Source: Phycisphaerae bacterium
GTDB taxonomy: Bacteria > Planctomycetota > Phycisphaerae > Phycisphaerales > UBA1924
Assembly (NCBI GenBank): GCA_030432255.1
Contig: JAUIHS010000006.1
Span: 62,001 to 126,000, forward strand
Reading direction: 5' to 3'
Length of the DNA: 64,000 bases
Shown here: one piece after another, positions 53,335 through 61,880 of the stretch
Position numbering within the stretch: the first letter of the stretch is position 1
How the letters are laid out: each line of letters starts with the position of its first letter
Translations under genes and position numbers: made by a program
The notes under the pieces: generated by a model
Told to the model about the DNA's origin: nothing
Databases searched by the model: none
Seen by the model: the letters and a program-made list of their open reading frames with translations, nothing else

Positions 53335-53537
53335 GCTTCTGCCTTCTGGTTCTCGAGGCGGGCCCGACGCTCGGTGAGCAGTCGTGCAACGTCGCGCCTG
53401 GTCTTGCCAATCTGACTCGGGTCTTCGAGTTTCTCGATCGCGGCCTGGCACCGCAGGTCGTACACCCTGCGACGCAGACGATCGATCTCGACGTCGATCT
53501 CCTCACCCGTCAGCTTCTTGACTTCATCCGCTTTCAT
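53331..53537 (-). CDS. rpmC: 50S ribosomal protein L29
   Basis: 68 aa two-helix protein: MKADEVKKLTGEEIDVEIDR, then IGKTRRDVARLLTERRA. It lies at the polypeptide exit tunnel. Confidence 0.96.
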   Translation of the reverse strand: MKADEVKKLTGEEIDVEIDRLRRRVYDLRCQAAIEKLEDPSQIGKTRRDVARLLTERRARLENQKAEA

Positions 53538-53564
53538 CTCGGACTTCCTTCCATTGACCGGTGA

Positions 53565-53984
53565 TCAGACATGCAGCCGTCGGCCGACGAAGCGGCAACG
53601 GACCGGCATCTTCATCGCAATACGAACGAGCGTGCGCTTCGCGATGTCTTCCGGCACGCCGGCGATCTCGAAAAGCATCGTGCCCGGCTTCACGCGGGCC
53701 GCCCAGTAATCCACATCCGCCTTGCCCTTACCCATGCGCTGCTCAAGCGGCTTCTTGGAGACGGGCTTGTCCGGGAAGACGCGGATGTACACCTTGCCCT
53801 GACGCTTCAGGAAGTGCTGCGCGGCGATACGTCCGGCTTCAATCTGCCGAGCCGTCAGCCAGCAGCCTTCCAGCGCCTGGAGGCCGTACTCTCCGTAGGC
53901 AACGAAGTTGCCCTTGGTCGCCTTCCGCTCGCGCACACGGCGCATCTCCTTGCGGAACTTCACTCTTTTCGGCATACGGGGCAT
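53565..53984 (-). CDS. rplP: 50S ribosomal protein L16
   Basis: 139 aa: MPKRVKFRKEMRRVRERK after a three-residue lead, FVAYGEYGLQALEGCWLTARQIEA and PVSKKPLEQRMGKGKADVDY. ATG 53984 is used; ATG 53975 is a possible start. It supports A-site tRNA binding. Confidence 0.97.
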   Translation of the reverse strand: MPRMPKRVKFRKEMRRVRERKATKGNFVAYGEYGLQALEGCWLTARQIEAGRIAAQHFLKRQGKVYIRVFPDKPVSKKPLEQRMGKGKADVDYWAARVKPGTMLFEIAGVPEDIAKRTLVRIAMKMPVRCRFVGRRLHV

Positions 53985-54096
53985 GGGGTGGGCCCTTTCC
54001 TGTCTTGCCTGTCACACGCCCGTACTGCACGGGCACGATTCTGCTTGCGTTCGTCCATGACCGACGGAAACTCCGACGGTCGTCGCTGTCAGTCGC

Positions 54097-54801
54097 TCAG
54101 TGGCGGCCGCGGGCTCGCGGCCGGGCGCCTGCCGCCCGACTGGTGTTCTCTTCATCAACTTCCGCGGAGTACGGACCCTTGTAGATCCACACCTTGACGC
54201 CGATCGCGCCATACGAGGTGAAGGACTCCGCGAAGCCGTAATCCACGTTGGCCTGCAGCGAACTGAGCGGCATGGAACCCATGCGGGTATCCAGACGACG
54301 GCTCATTTCCGCACCACCAAGGCGGCCCGCAATCAGAATGCGGACGCCCAGGGCGCCGGACTGCATCGCCGACTCACCACGCATCTTCACGATGCGGCGG
54401 AAGCTGGCACGCTTCTTCAACTGCTCGGCAATGCCTTCGGCAACCAGCTGAGCATCGGTGTCGGGGTTCTTGATCTCGATGATCGAGATGGAGACCTTGC
54501 GACCCGTCATGTACTGCAGTTCTTCCTGCAGCCGATCCACCTCGGCACCCTTCGGGCCGATGACCAGACCGGGCCGCGCCGTCTTCACGACCACCTTCAG
54601 CTCTTCACGCGTCCGCTCGATCATGATGTCCGAGACGGCGGCGAAGGGAGGCGTCCGGTTCAGACGCTTGTCCACGAACTGGCGGATCTTGTAGTCCTCG
54701 ACCAGCAGTTCGCCGTACAGCGCCTTCGGGGCGTACCAGCGGCTCTTGTGAGCCTCGGTGATGCCGACGCGGAATCCAAATGGGTGAACCTTCTGTCCCA
54801 T
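54097..54801 (-). CDS. rpsC: 30S ribosomal protein S3
   Basis: 234 aa: MGQKVHPFGFRVGITEAHKS start, KH domain VVVKTARPGLVIGPKGAEVDRL near residue 70 and C-terminal GAIGVKVWIYKGPYS. An Arg/Ala-rich tail closes the protein. The 112-base gap to rplP is one of the longer ones in the cluster. Confidence 0.98.
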   Translation of the reverse strand: MGQKVHPFGFRVGITEAHKSRWYAPKALYGELLVEDYKIRQFVDKRLNRTPPFAAVSDIMIERTREELKVVVKTARPGLVIGPKGAEVDRLQEELQYMTGRKVSISIIEIKNPDTDAQLVAEGIAEQLKKRASFRRIVKMRGESAMQSGALGVRILIAGRLGGAEMSRRLDTRMGSMPLSSLQANVDYGFAESFTSYGAIGVKVWIYKGPYSAEVDEENTSRAAGARPRARGRH

Positions 54802-54802
54802 G

Positions 54803-55387
54803 TCAGTTCATCTCCTCGACGCCGATGACGATGTGGCTGGTCTTCTTCTGGATCGGATGAGCGCGGCCGCGATCCTTCGGGCGGAAGCGCTTGATGATGG
54901 GGCCTTCGTCAACACGCGATTCCGTGATGACGAGCTGGTCCGGGGTGGTGTCGCCGATGGTCTCAGCGTCGGCCACCGCGGCCTTCAGGGCCTTGCCCAC
55001 CATGACCGAGGCCCGGCGGGGGTTGAACTGGAGAATGGCGAGCGCCTCGTCCACGCGCCGGCCGCGGATCATGTCCGCCACCAGGCGGGCTTTCCGGGGG
55101 CTGGAGCGGGCGAAGCGGAATCGCGTGGTGAAAGTCACCAGGTCCGCGGGACGGCAACCGAGTTCACTCGCCATGGCCTGCGCCTCTGCCGCCGTGACAC
55201 GGGGATGATCGCTCCCGCGCATCCAGTTGCGGACCTTCTTCTGGGCCAGCTCGAGTTGCTTGCGGCGGCCGGAAGTGGGCAGCGCCTCGGCCAGCTGGAA
55301 CGAGTCCATACCGGCGTCGGCCATCAGCTTCTGAAGTTTCTTTGCGTTGATCTTCACGATCGTCTTCCGTCTTCTGAGCCCCGCCAT
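54803..55387 (-). CDS. rplV: 50S ribosomal protein L22 with an N-terminal XRE-like HTH extension
   Basis: 194 aa against about 110-120 usually. Canonical L22 begins only at about residue 86 (RFRFARSSPRKARLVADMIR) and ends with RGRAHPIQKKTSHIVIGV. Residues about 12-84 look like a lambda-repressor-type HTH: a first helix KKLQKLMADAGMD, SFQLAEALPTS, then a helix with KKVRNWMRGSDHPRVTAAEA and ASELGCRPADL, matching the usual L-x-x-A-L-G-V-x-x-x-x-V-x-x-W-x-x-G layout. The ATG at 55387 lies 37 bases after rpsS; an internal Met at residue 72 would give a normal-sized L22 but leave about 250 bases empty. L22 lines the exit tunnel; the HTH part may bind nucleic acid. Confidence 0.93.
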   Translation of the reverse strand: MAGLRRRKTIVKINAKKLQKLMADAGMDSFQLAEALPTSGRRKQLELAQKKVRNWMRGSDHPRVTAAEAQAMASELGCRPADLVTFTTRFRFARSSPRKARLVADMIRGRRVDEALAILQFNPRRASVMVGKALKAAVADAETIGDTTPDQLVITESRVDEGPIIKRFRPKDRGRAHPIQKKTSHIVIGVEEMN

Positions 55388-55424
55388 GAGCGGAGCGTAG
55401 GTACTTCAGTCCGGGGCAGAACGC

Positions 55425-55712
55425 TTATCGCTTGCCGCCCTTGATGCCTTCCTTCTTGTTCGTGTGGCCACGGAAGGTCCGAGTCAGGGCGAACTCGCCC
55501 AGCTTGTGACCCACCATGTCCTCCGTCACGAACACGTCGATGAACGCGCGGCCGTTGTGCACCTTGAACGTGTAACCCACGAACTCGGGCACGATCGTGC
55601 ACGCACGAGCCCAGGTCTTCACCGGCTCACGCCGGCCCGAAGACTCGAGCTTCTCCACCTTGCGGTAGAGCTTTTCATCAACGAATGGACCCTTCTTCAG
55701 TGATCGCGCCAT
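55425..55712 (-). CDS. rpsS: 30S ribosomal protein S19
   Basis: 95 aa: [20 protein letters not shown] start and the [20 protein letters not shown] and [16 protein letters not shown] motifs. Binds 16S rRNA in the head with S13. Confidence 0.98.
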   Translation of the reverse strand: MARSLKKGPFVDEKLYRKVEKLESSGRREPVKTWARACTIVPEFVGYTFKVHNGRAFIDVFVTEDMVGHKLGEFALTRTFRGHTNKKEGIKGGKR

Positions 55713-55729
55713 TGTCTACGTCCTTCGCC

Positions 55730-56584
55730 TTAGCGGAGCTGACCGTACCGCTTGCTCTTGCGGCGGCGGATGATGAGCTTCTCAGAGTGCTGCTTGCGGT
55801 TACGCGTGCTGCCGCCCTTGGCAAACACGCCCGTGCGACTGACCGGGGCGCGACCACTCTTCGAGCGGCCTTCACCACCACCCAGCGGGTGGGTCGCATG
55901 GTCCATCGCCACGCCGCGGGTGTGCGGGCGGCGTCCGAGGTGACGCGACTTGCCCGCCTTGCCCAGGCGACGCTGGTTGTGATCCTGGTTGCCGATCTGC
56001 CCGATCGTGGCACGGCAGTCCACCGGGACGCGCCGGATTTCACCCGACGGAAGCACAAGGGTCGCAAAGCGACCTTCGCGGTTCGACAGGCGAGCGTACG
56101 TGCCGGCACCGCGGCAGAGCTTGCCCCCCGCACCGGGGCGCAGTTCGACGCAATGCACGTCGAGGCCCGTCGGGATGTGCTTGAGCTTCATCGCGTTGCC
56201 CACGCTCGGCTCGATCGCGTTGTCGGACGCGAGGATCTCGTCGCCGGGCTTGAGGCCCTTGGGCGCCGGGATGTAGCGCTTCACGCCGTCGACGTACTCG
56301 ACCAGGGCAATATGGGAACTGCGATTCGGGTCGTACTCGATGCCGACGACCTTGCCGGGAACGTCCAGGCGGTCAGCACGCTTGAAGTCGATGCGGCGAT
56401 AAAGACGCTTGTGTCCACCGCCACGACCACGAACGGTGATCACACCGTGGTGGTTGCGGCCGCCCTTCTTGTTGAGCGGTTCGGTCAGCGACTTCTCGGC
56501 ACCATACTTCGTCACTTCCTCATTGAGGTTGACGGAAGCATTGCGGCGTCCGGCACTGGTTGGCTTGTATACGCGGATGGCCAT
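55730..56584 (-). CDS. rplB: 50S ribosomal protein L2
   Basis: 284 aa: MAIRVYKPTSAGRRNASVNL start, RGGGHKRLYRRIDFKR near residue 53, and the C-terminal GVAMDHATHPLGGGEGRSKSG with the conserved His that supports peptidyl transfer (in the usual position, MNPVDHPHGGGEG-like). Essential for subunit joining. Confidence 0.98.
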   Translation of the reverse strand: MAIRVYKPTSAGRRNASVNLNEEVTKYGAEKSLTEPLNKKGGRNHHGVITVRGRGGGHKRLYRRIDFKRADRLDVPGKVVGIEYDPNRSSHIALVEYVDGVKRYIPAPKGLKPGDEILASDNAIEPSVGNAMKLKHIPTGLDVHCVELRPGAGGKLCRGAGTYARLSNREGRFATLVLPSGEIRRVPVDCRATIGQIGNQDHNQRRLGKAGKSRHLGRRPHTRGVAMDHATHPLGGGEGRSKSGRAPVSRTGVFAKGGSTRNRKQHSEKLIIRRRKSKRYGQLR

Positions 56585-56645
56585 GTGGTCGATCCTTGTC
56601 TCTGGCGGGCCCTGTCAGGTCCCGCGATGGTTCATCCGTTCACGC

Positions 56646-56921
56646 TCAGAAGAGTTCGATCGCGTCGTCCTTGTGAACGCCGACGATCGCCTTCTTGGTG
56701 GTCTTACCCTTGACGAGCCCGTATCGCATGCGGCGATTCCGCGAGCGACGGTTCATCGTCGACACACCGACGACACGCACGCCGTAGATCTCCTCCACAG
56801 CACGCTTGATCTCGGTCTTCGTGGCTTCAGTCGCGACAAGGAAGGTGTAGCGGTTGTCTTCCGTCGCCCAGGTGCTCTTCTCCGAGAGCAGCGGCCGCTT
56901 GATCACGTGGATGGCTTCCAT
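56646..56921 (-). CDS. rplW: 50S ribosomal protein L23
   Basis: 91 aa: VIKRPLLSEKSTWATEDNRY start and FLVATEATKTEIKRAVEEIY with VVGVSTMNRR. It docks chaperones and SRP at the tunnel exit. Its ATG shares one base with the rplD stop (TGATG). Confidence 0.97.
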   Translation of the reverse strand: MEAIHVIKRPLLSEKSTWATEDNRYTFLVATEATKTEIKRAVEEIYGVRVVGVSTMNRRSRNRRMRYGLVKGKTTKKAIVGVHKDDAIELF

Positions 56922-57586
56922 CAGGCCACCTCCTTGCGCTTGTTGCCCTTGCCCGTCTGGGAACCGGGCCCGTTGAGCCAGGCCTCCAGATCAGACTTCG
57001 AGATCACCATGTAGCGGCTGTTGAGCATCTCGAAGCAGGTCATCGTCTGGGCATTGCAGATCGTCACGCCCTCGATGTTGCGAGCGCCGAGACCCGCGTT
57101 GCGGTTCTCCGCCGCGACCGCCACCAGGCAACTGCGATCAATGCCCAGAGCCTCGAGCAGCTTGCGGAATTCGGAGGTCCGCGGTGCGTCAAAGGCAAGG
57201 TCATCAATGATCTTGACTTCGTTGTCGACCAGCTTGGCAAGCAGTGCGTTGCGGTTCGCCTTGCGACGCATCTTGACGGGCATGTCAAGACGGTACTCCT
57301 CGCGACGCTTCGACTTGGCGAAGGTGTGACCACCGCCGCGCCGGATGGGCGTGCGCGCGTTGCCGGCACGGGCATGACCCGTACCCTTCTGGCGATACAG
57401 CTTGCGGGTGGACCCTTCGACTTCGGAGCGGGTCTTCGTGCGGGCTGAGCCCTGGCGGCGATTGGCGTGGTAACGCACAAACGCCTGCTTGATCAGGGCA
57501 GGATTCACTTCGCCACCCAGGTCTGCCTCGTCAATGACGAGTGAGCCGACCTGCTGGCCCTGTTTGTTCAAGACGGGGACTTCCAT
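56921..57586 (-). CDS. rplD: 50S ribosomal protein L4
   Basis: 221 aa: MEVPVLNKQGQQVGSLVIDE start, TRSEVEGSTRKLYRQKGTGH and ARAGNARTPIRRGGG in the long loop that reaches the tunnel, then the globular part. In E. coli L4 represses its own operon through the S10 leader. Confidence 0.98.
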   Translation of the reverse strand: MEVPVLNKQGQQVGSLVIDEADLGGEVNPALIKQAFVRYHANRRQGSARTKTRSEVEGSTRKLYRQKGTGHARAGNARTPIRRGGGHTFAKSKRREEYRLDMPVKMRRKANRNALLAKLVDNEVKIIDDLAFDAPRTSEFRKLLEALGIDRSCLVAVAAENRNAGLGARNIEGVTICNAQTMTCFEMLNSRYMVISKSDLEAWLNGPGSQTGKGNKRKEVA

Positions 57587-57824
57587 CGGTGAAATCTCTT
57601 TCCGTCGTCGCCTCGACCGAATCCGCTGCCCGCACGTGAGGGCATTCCAACGGCTTCGATCATCCTCGCGTTGCCCGGTGCGTCCCTGTTATTCGGCGGG
57701 ACGGATCCGGGGTCCACTCGGCGAGTGCCTCGTGTTGTTGGTGCCCGGCGGTATCCCGTCAGGGACGGACCGGGCCGACCGACGAGGGCGTCTTTGCCCT
57801 GCCGGTCGAATTCATCGCTTCGTC
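57587..57824 (-). other. Unusually long rplC-rplD spacer
   Basis: 238 bases, GC-rich, in a cluster where gaps are mostly under 60. Several short stems are possible (for example CACTC/GAGTG and CGTCCC/GGGACG) but none has a U tract. No start codon with a plausible protein is seen. Confidence 0.35.
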
Positions 57825-58511
57825 TCAGCCCTTCATCTTCTCGGCCTGCTTGCGGGCCTTTGGCTTGTAGAGACGTGAAGGTGACTGAATCTGGATGATG
57901 CCGCGATTCGGTCCGGGGACCGCACCCTTGACGATCATCAGGTTCTTCTCTGCATCAATGCTCACCACCTCGATGGACCGGGTGGTGTGTCGCTTGTTCC
58001 CCATCTGCCCCGCCATCCGCTTGCCCTTCTTGATCTTCGGGCCGGTACCGAGGTTGGTGGCGTGACCGCCGATTGAGCCGGCGGAGCGGTGCTTGCGCTC
58101 GACGCCGTGACTGGCCAGCTGGCCGCGGAAGTTGTGTCGCTTCATCGGGCCCTGAAAGCCCTTGCCCTTGGAGGTGCCGGTGATGTCGACGAAGGCGTGG
58201 TTCGCGAAGACCTCGACATTCAGCGACTGGCCGGCTTCGTAGGCATCGTCGCCGTCGCCGGTCCGGAACTCACCATGCACGCGCTTGGGGGCGGTGCCGG
58301 CCTTGGCGTCGTGGCCGATCATCGGCATCGTCGAGCGACGCGGCTTCACGTCGTCGAATCCAACCTGGACCGCCTCGTAGCCATCCGTCTCCGACGTCTT
58401 GACCTGGGTCACGACGCACGGACCCACTTCCAGCACCGTCACCGGGATGTTCATCCCGTCTTCGGTGAAGTAGCGAGTCATGCCGAGTTTGCGACCGAAG
58501 AGCATGGCCAT
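57825..58511 (-). CDS. rplC: 50S ribosomal protein L3
   Basis: 228 aa: FGRKLGMTRYFTEDGMNIPV start and the FVDITGTSKGKGFQGPMKRH and SIGGHATNLGTGPKIKKGKR motifs. The central loop reaches the peptidyl-transferase centre. ATG 58511 and, two codons later, ATG 58505 are both possible. Confidence 0.98.
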   Translation of the reverse strand: MAMLFGRKLGMTRYFTEDGMNIPVTVLEVGPCVVTQVKTSETDGYEAVQVGFDDVKPRRSTMPMIGHDAKAGTAPKRVHGEFRTGDGDDAYEAGQSLNVEVFANHAFVDITGTSKGKGFQGPMKRHNFRGQLASHGVERKHRSAGSIGGHATNLGTGPKIKKGKRMAGQMGNKRHTTRSIEVVSIDAEKNLMIVKGAVPGPNRGIIQIQSPSRLYKPKARKQAEKMKG

Positions 58512-58616
58512 GGCCGTTGTCCTTTCTCAGATGCCCGCCACGCGGCGGTCATCGGGGGGTCGCCCGTGTCGAGCGACGGGTTCTTGCGGCATGCCGCAGG
58601 GGAACCGGGGTTCAAA

Positions 58617-58647
58617 CGAAAATCGGGCCTCTCACCAGAGAGACCCG
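58617..58647 (-). terminator. Intrinsic terminator or attenuator directly after rpsJ
   Basis: On the minus strand CGGGTCTCTC, loop TGGT and GAGAGGCCCG form a 10-bp stem with one G-U pair, followed by ATTTTCGTTT. It begins 7 bases after the rpsJ stop and lies between rpsJ and rplC. Confidence 0.8.
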
Positions 58648-58654
58648 ACGGGGA

Positions 58655-58963
58655 TTACGCCTTGATCTTCACGAAGACACCGGCAGGCACAACGAGACGG
58701 TTCAGCGCTTCGACAGTACGGGCATTGGGCTCCGTGATATCAATAATCCGCTTGTGCGTCCGGATCTCGAACTGCTCACGCGACTTCTTGTCGATGAACG
58801 GGCTGCGCAGAACGGTGTACCGCTCAATACGCGTCGGAAGCGGAATCGGACCGGCCACCTTGGCGCTCGTGCGCTTGGCGTGGTCCACGATCTCCTTGGC
58901 CGAAGCATCCAACGCCTGGTGGTCGTATGCTTCCATCCGGATTCGAATTCGTCCGCCGCTCAT
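58655..58963 (-). CDS. rpsJ: 30S ribosomal protein S10 (NusE)
   Basis: 102 aa: [20 protein letters not shown], then [20 protein letters not shown] in near-standard form and [20 protein letters not shown]. First gene of the cluster, also the antitermination factor NusE. A terminator-like hairpin follows it at once. Confidence 0.98.
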   Translation of the reverse strand: MSGGRIRIRMEAYDHQALDASAKEIVDHAKRTSAKVAGPIPLPTRIERYTVLRSPFIDKKSREQFEIRTHKRIIDITEPNARTVEALNRLVVPAGVFVKIKA

Positions 58964-59329
58964 CCGTTTCTCGCGAAGAAAAGGGTCAGGTCACAAGTAC
59001 GCGCTCACACGCTCGTGGGCGCAGTCAGGCGGCAAGAACAAGGCACTTGACGTGCCCGGGTGCGTCTCTTCTGAAGGTTTCGCACGAACGCCACCTCACC
59101 ACGTTCCGCTGAACGGTGAGCAGAGCGGCACAATGTAAGGATCACCAACGGGTTGTCAAGGCGATGAGAAGGTCCCCACCCATGTTTTTACCCCTCAACC
59201 GCCCTCAGCGGCTCCAATCCGCCTCCGGCACAACTCGACGAGACACTCCAGACACCTTCAAGCAACCCCGCCGCTCGGCCGATCGTATCCTTGGATCACT
59301 CCACGTCCGGTAGCAACGAGGCCTCACAC
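58964..59329. other. Divergent intergenic region upstream of rpsJ
   Basis: 366 bases. It holds the S10 promoter (59132-59159) and a leader of about 160 bases. In the leader GGCAC, 5-base loop, GTGCC followed by TTGTTCTT could form a weak attenuator stem. No convincing promoter for the plus-strand gene at 59330 was found; a TATCCT lies near 59285. Confidence 0.45.
59132..59159 (-). promoter_or_regulatory. Sigma-70 promoter of the S10 cluster
   Basis: Perfect TTGACA at 59159-59154, 16-base spacer, TACATT at 59137-59132, about 170 bases upstream of rpsJ. It is the best consensus promoter in the window, in the expected place. Confidence 0.78.
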
Positions 59330-60784
59330 ATGAAGAAGTGCATCTCCACAATTCGCCTGGTCATGATGTTCGTAATATGTATGGCCCTTGCCCCGTCGCC
59401 GGCAGTGGCACAGGGCGTCTCCATGGAACTGCATCCCTTCGAGATCCCGTCCCTCGGCATGACCGTCAGGCTTCCCGAAGGCTCCGTCATCGACATCCGG
59501 CGGATCGCCGGGAGCGAGTCGCTCGTGGTCATCACCGACCCGGACAACCCCCACTGGTCCATCCGCTTCCAGAACTACATCGCCCGCGACCCGGATATGT
59601 CGCCCCCGCGCATCCTCGATGAAATCATCAAGAGCCGCCAGGCCCGCTGGAAAGCGCGGGACGCCGATCAACCCAACCTCGAACTGACCCGCCTCCGGTT
59701 CTTCCAGCGCAACGACAGACTCCTCATCGGCGGCACCCGGCAGGCCAGCCGCGTCTACACCGACGTCCCCGCCGATCCGAAGCTGGAGACCGTGGGCTAC
59801 ACCGTGATCCGCCATGACGCCATTGCGGTCGATCCGGACCAGCCGCGCGTCGGGGGCATGCCCCAGTTCGTGGTCTGCGAGATGCACGCCATCCCCGAAG
59901 GCCTCGACACCTCGAACATCCAGAAGACGATGCAACTCTACGAGACGGTGCTCGCCACCATCACCTTCCGCGATCCCGCCGAAATGAAGGCGGAACGCTA
60001 TGCCGCCATCAACATGGGACAGGCATTCCTCGACAGCCTCAACATTGATGACCTCACGCTGGAAGTCGATGAGGACGCACGCTTCTTCCGCATCTATCGA
60101 CCCGCCGATGCAAGCGACGGCTCCAGCGAGGTCGGCTGGAAGCGGCTCGAAGTGCGCAAGGGACGCCGGGGCGAACTCGAACCGGATCGCCCCCGCAAGC
60201 TGTGGCGCGAGGCTGATCTCGAAGATGGGTTCATCGCACGTGAAGAGGCACGGGTCGTCATCGAGGGCACGACCTTCGACACCCGTGGCATCTACTTCCT
60301 GTCCGATGACCGTGAGAGCGAAGTGTGGTCCATCGTCAATGTCGCCGAACGCGACGGCAAGAAGGACTCTTCCACACTCACGCTGGTCAGGGATGAACAC
60401 GGCATCACGGTGACGACCGCAGTTCGCGGCCAGATGCCCGACGAAAAGAAGTACCGCACCCTTCCCGAGGGCTACCTGTCCCGCGTCGAGTTGTATCTGC
60501 TCCCCCGGCTGGTGGTGAACCGGCGCATCCCCGGACTCTACGGCTTCTACACGTACGACCCGATCCTCCAGAGCCTGACCTACCGCGAAGAGTCCTTCTC
60601 CAACGAGGGCGGGGTCTGGATCCAGGAGACGATTCCGACGGCGAATACCGCATCGATGAAGACGACGATCGATCGCCAGGGTCACATCGTCAGCAAGGAC
60701 ATGGGCTCGGGCGCCTGGATGGAGCCTTCAAGTGCTGACGAGATCAAGCGGATCTGGAAGCGCATCGAAGCGGGGAACAGATAG
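59330..60784 (+). CDS. Secreted protein of unknown function
   Basis: 484 aa from ATG 59330 with GAGG 8 bases upstream. Signal peptide: MKKCISTIRLVMMFVICMAL core, cleavage near AVAQG at about residue 28. The rest is a soluble, mixed alpha/beta protein with many Asp, Glu and Arg residues and no membrane span. I see no catalytic motif and do not recognise the family. A Cys at position 4 lies before the hydrophobic core, so it is not a lipobox. It probably acts in the periplasm. Confidence 0.65.
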   Translation: MKKCISTIRLVMMFVICMALAPSPAVAQGVSMELHPFEIPSLGMTVRLPEGSVIDIRRIAGSESLVVITDPDNPHWSIRFQNYIARDPDMSPPRILDEIIKSRQARWKARDADQPNLELTRLRFFQRNDRLLIGGTRQASRVYTDVPADPKLETVGYTVIRHDAIAVDPDQPRVGGMPQFVVCEMHAIPEGLDTSNIQKTMQLYETVLATITFRDPAEMKAERYAAINMGQAFLDSLNIDDLTLEVDEDARFFRIYRPADASDGSSEVGWKRLEVRKGRRGELEPDRPRKLWREADLEDGFIAREEARVVIEGTTFDTRGIYFLSDDRESEVWSIVNVAERDGKKDSSTLTLVRDEHGITVTTAVRGQMPDEKKYRTLPEGYLSRVELYLLPRLVVNRRIPGLYGFYTYDPILQSLTYREESFSNEGGVWIQETIPTANTASMKTTIDRQGHIVSKDMGSGAWMEPSSADEIKRIWKRIEAGNR

Positions 60785-60810
60785 AGGACGTCGCGTCGAC
60801 AGGTGCAGAC

Positions 60811-61224
60811 TCAACCGGCCGGAGTGAACGTCGCACCGGCGTTGACGCCCATCGTCACGAAGTCCCCCACTTCAAAATCGGCGGGCGTCTGACGCTCGTC
60901 AGTCCGGCAGACAATCGGCACGCCGGCGTTGACCGTGATCGTCCGATCAGTCGGATCCACCGCGATCACGCTCCCCTGCACGCGGCGGGGTCGACCCTCC
61001 ACCGGCTCCACGTATCGGCCACCCGTTCCGACCTTGTCGATCCGTCGCGCCTGGACGTGAATCAGACCGGTGATGCGTTTCCCAACCGGCGTTGCCGGAG
61101 TCGCCGTCACCTGGAGTTGAATGCGGTAACTGGACTCGGGAACACGGAGGAACATCACGTCTCCATCAACCGCATCCAGCACTCCGGTCACCTGCTTCGC
61201 GTTCATCACCGTCTCCGGCATCAC
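60811..61224 (-). CDS. Small hypothetical protein coupled to trpG/pabA
   Basis: 137 aa, soluble, beta-rich with repeated Val/Thr/Gly strands (GLIHVQARRIDKVGTGGRYV, then RRVQGSVIAVDPTDRTITV and GDFVTMGV), which suggests one or two OB- or beta-barrel-like units. I do not know the family. Its ATG overlaps the amidotransferase stop by four bases, so the two are translated together. Confidence 0.55.
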   Translation of the reverse strand: MMPETVMNAKQVTGVLDAVDGDVMFLRVPESSYRIQLQVTATPATPVGKRITGLIHVQARRIDKVGTGGRYVEPVEGRPRRVQGSVIAVDPTDRTITVNAGVPIVCRTDERQTPADFEVGDFVTMGVNAGATFTPAG

Positions 61225-61874
61225 ATCACTCCCATGGCGTCCGACTGAGTCAGATCACATTTATCGCTTATCCCGAGGAAGTTCGCCAGCAGCCGCGGCC
61301 CCTGCTCGGTCAGGAAACTCTCCGGATGAAACTGGACCCCTTCCGAGATGACCCCATTCCCGTGGTCCCGCCGCAGGCCCATGACCACTCGAACGCGTGT
61401 GCCATCTTCCAGTTCATCTTCCGTCCAAGCGGAGACCACCCAGTCGTCGGGCAGTTCCGTTGCCCCGGGGTCGACCACCAAGCTGTGGTATCGCGTTGCC
61501 GTGAAGGGATTCGGCATGTCCGTGAAGACGCCCCGACCGTCATGATGCACGGGCGAGGTCTTGCCGTGCATGATCTTCCGATGCCTGACCACCGGCATTC
61601 CGCTGTTTGAACCCATGCACTGGTGCCCGAGACAGACGCCCAGCAGGGGTACCTGCCCGGCGAACGCCCTGATGATCTCAGGGGAGACCCCCGCTTCCTT
61701 CGGAGTGCACGGACCGGGTGAGATGATCACATGGGTGGGAGCGAGAGCGGTCGCATCCTCCGGCGAGATCTCGTCGTTGCGGACGACATGCACTTCAAGC
61801 GTGTCATCGAGTTCCCCGATCCGTTGAACGAGGTTCCAGGTGAAGCTGTCGTAGTTGTCGATCAGCAGGATCAT
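61221..61874 (-). CDS. Glutamine amidotransferase of anthranilate or aminodeoxychorismate synthase (component II)
   Basis: 217 aa class I amidotransferase: MILLIDNYDSFTWNLVQRIG start, ISPGPCTPKEAG oxyanion region, nucleophile Cys in LLGVCLGHQCMG, and the His-Glu pair in VQFHPESFLTEQG. It supplies ammonia for anthranilate (TrpG) or aminodeoxychorismate (PabA); the sequence does not separate the two and no trpE/pabB is adjacent. The ATG at 61874 lacks a Shine-Dalgarno site; TATGAT lies 6 bases upstream. Confidence 0.92.
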   Translation of the reverse strand: MILLIDNYDSFTWNLVQRIGELDDTLEVHVVRNDEISPEDATALAPTHVIISPGPCTPKEAGVSPEIIRAFAGQVPLLGVCLGHQCMGSNSGMPVVRHRKIMHGKTSPVHHDGRGVFTDMPNPFTATRYHSLVVDPGATELPDDWVVSAWTEDELEDGTRVRVVMGLRRDHGNGVISEGVQFHPESFLTEQGPRLLANFLGISDKCDLTQSDAMGVM

Positions 61875-61880
61875 GCCGGG

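Noticed and set aside
58582-58596. TGCGGCATGCCGCA palindrome between rpsJ and rplC
   Set aside because: It has no U tract and leaves almost no loop; it could be an operator, but nothing else supports that.
59324-60685. A 453-codon minus-strand frame opposite the secreted protein
   Set aside because: The plus-strand frame has a signal peptide and ribosome site; the antisense frame has neither.
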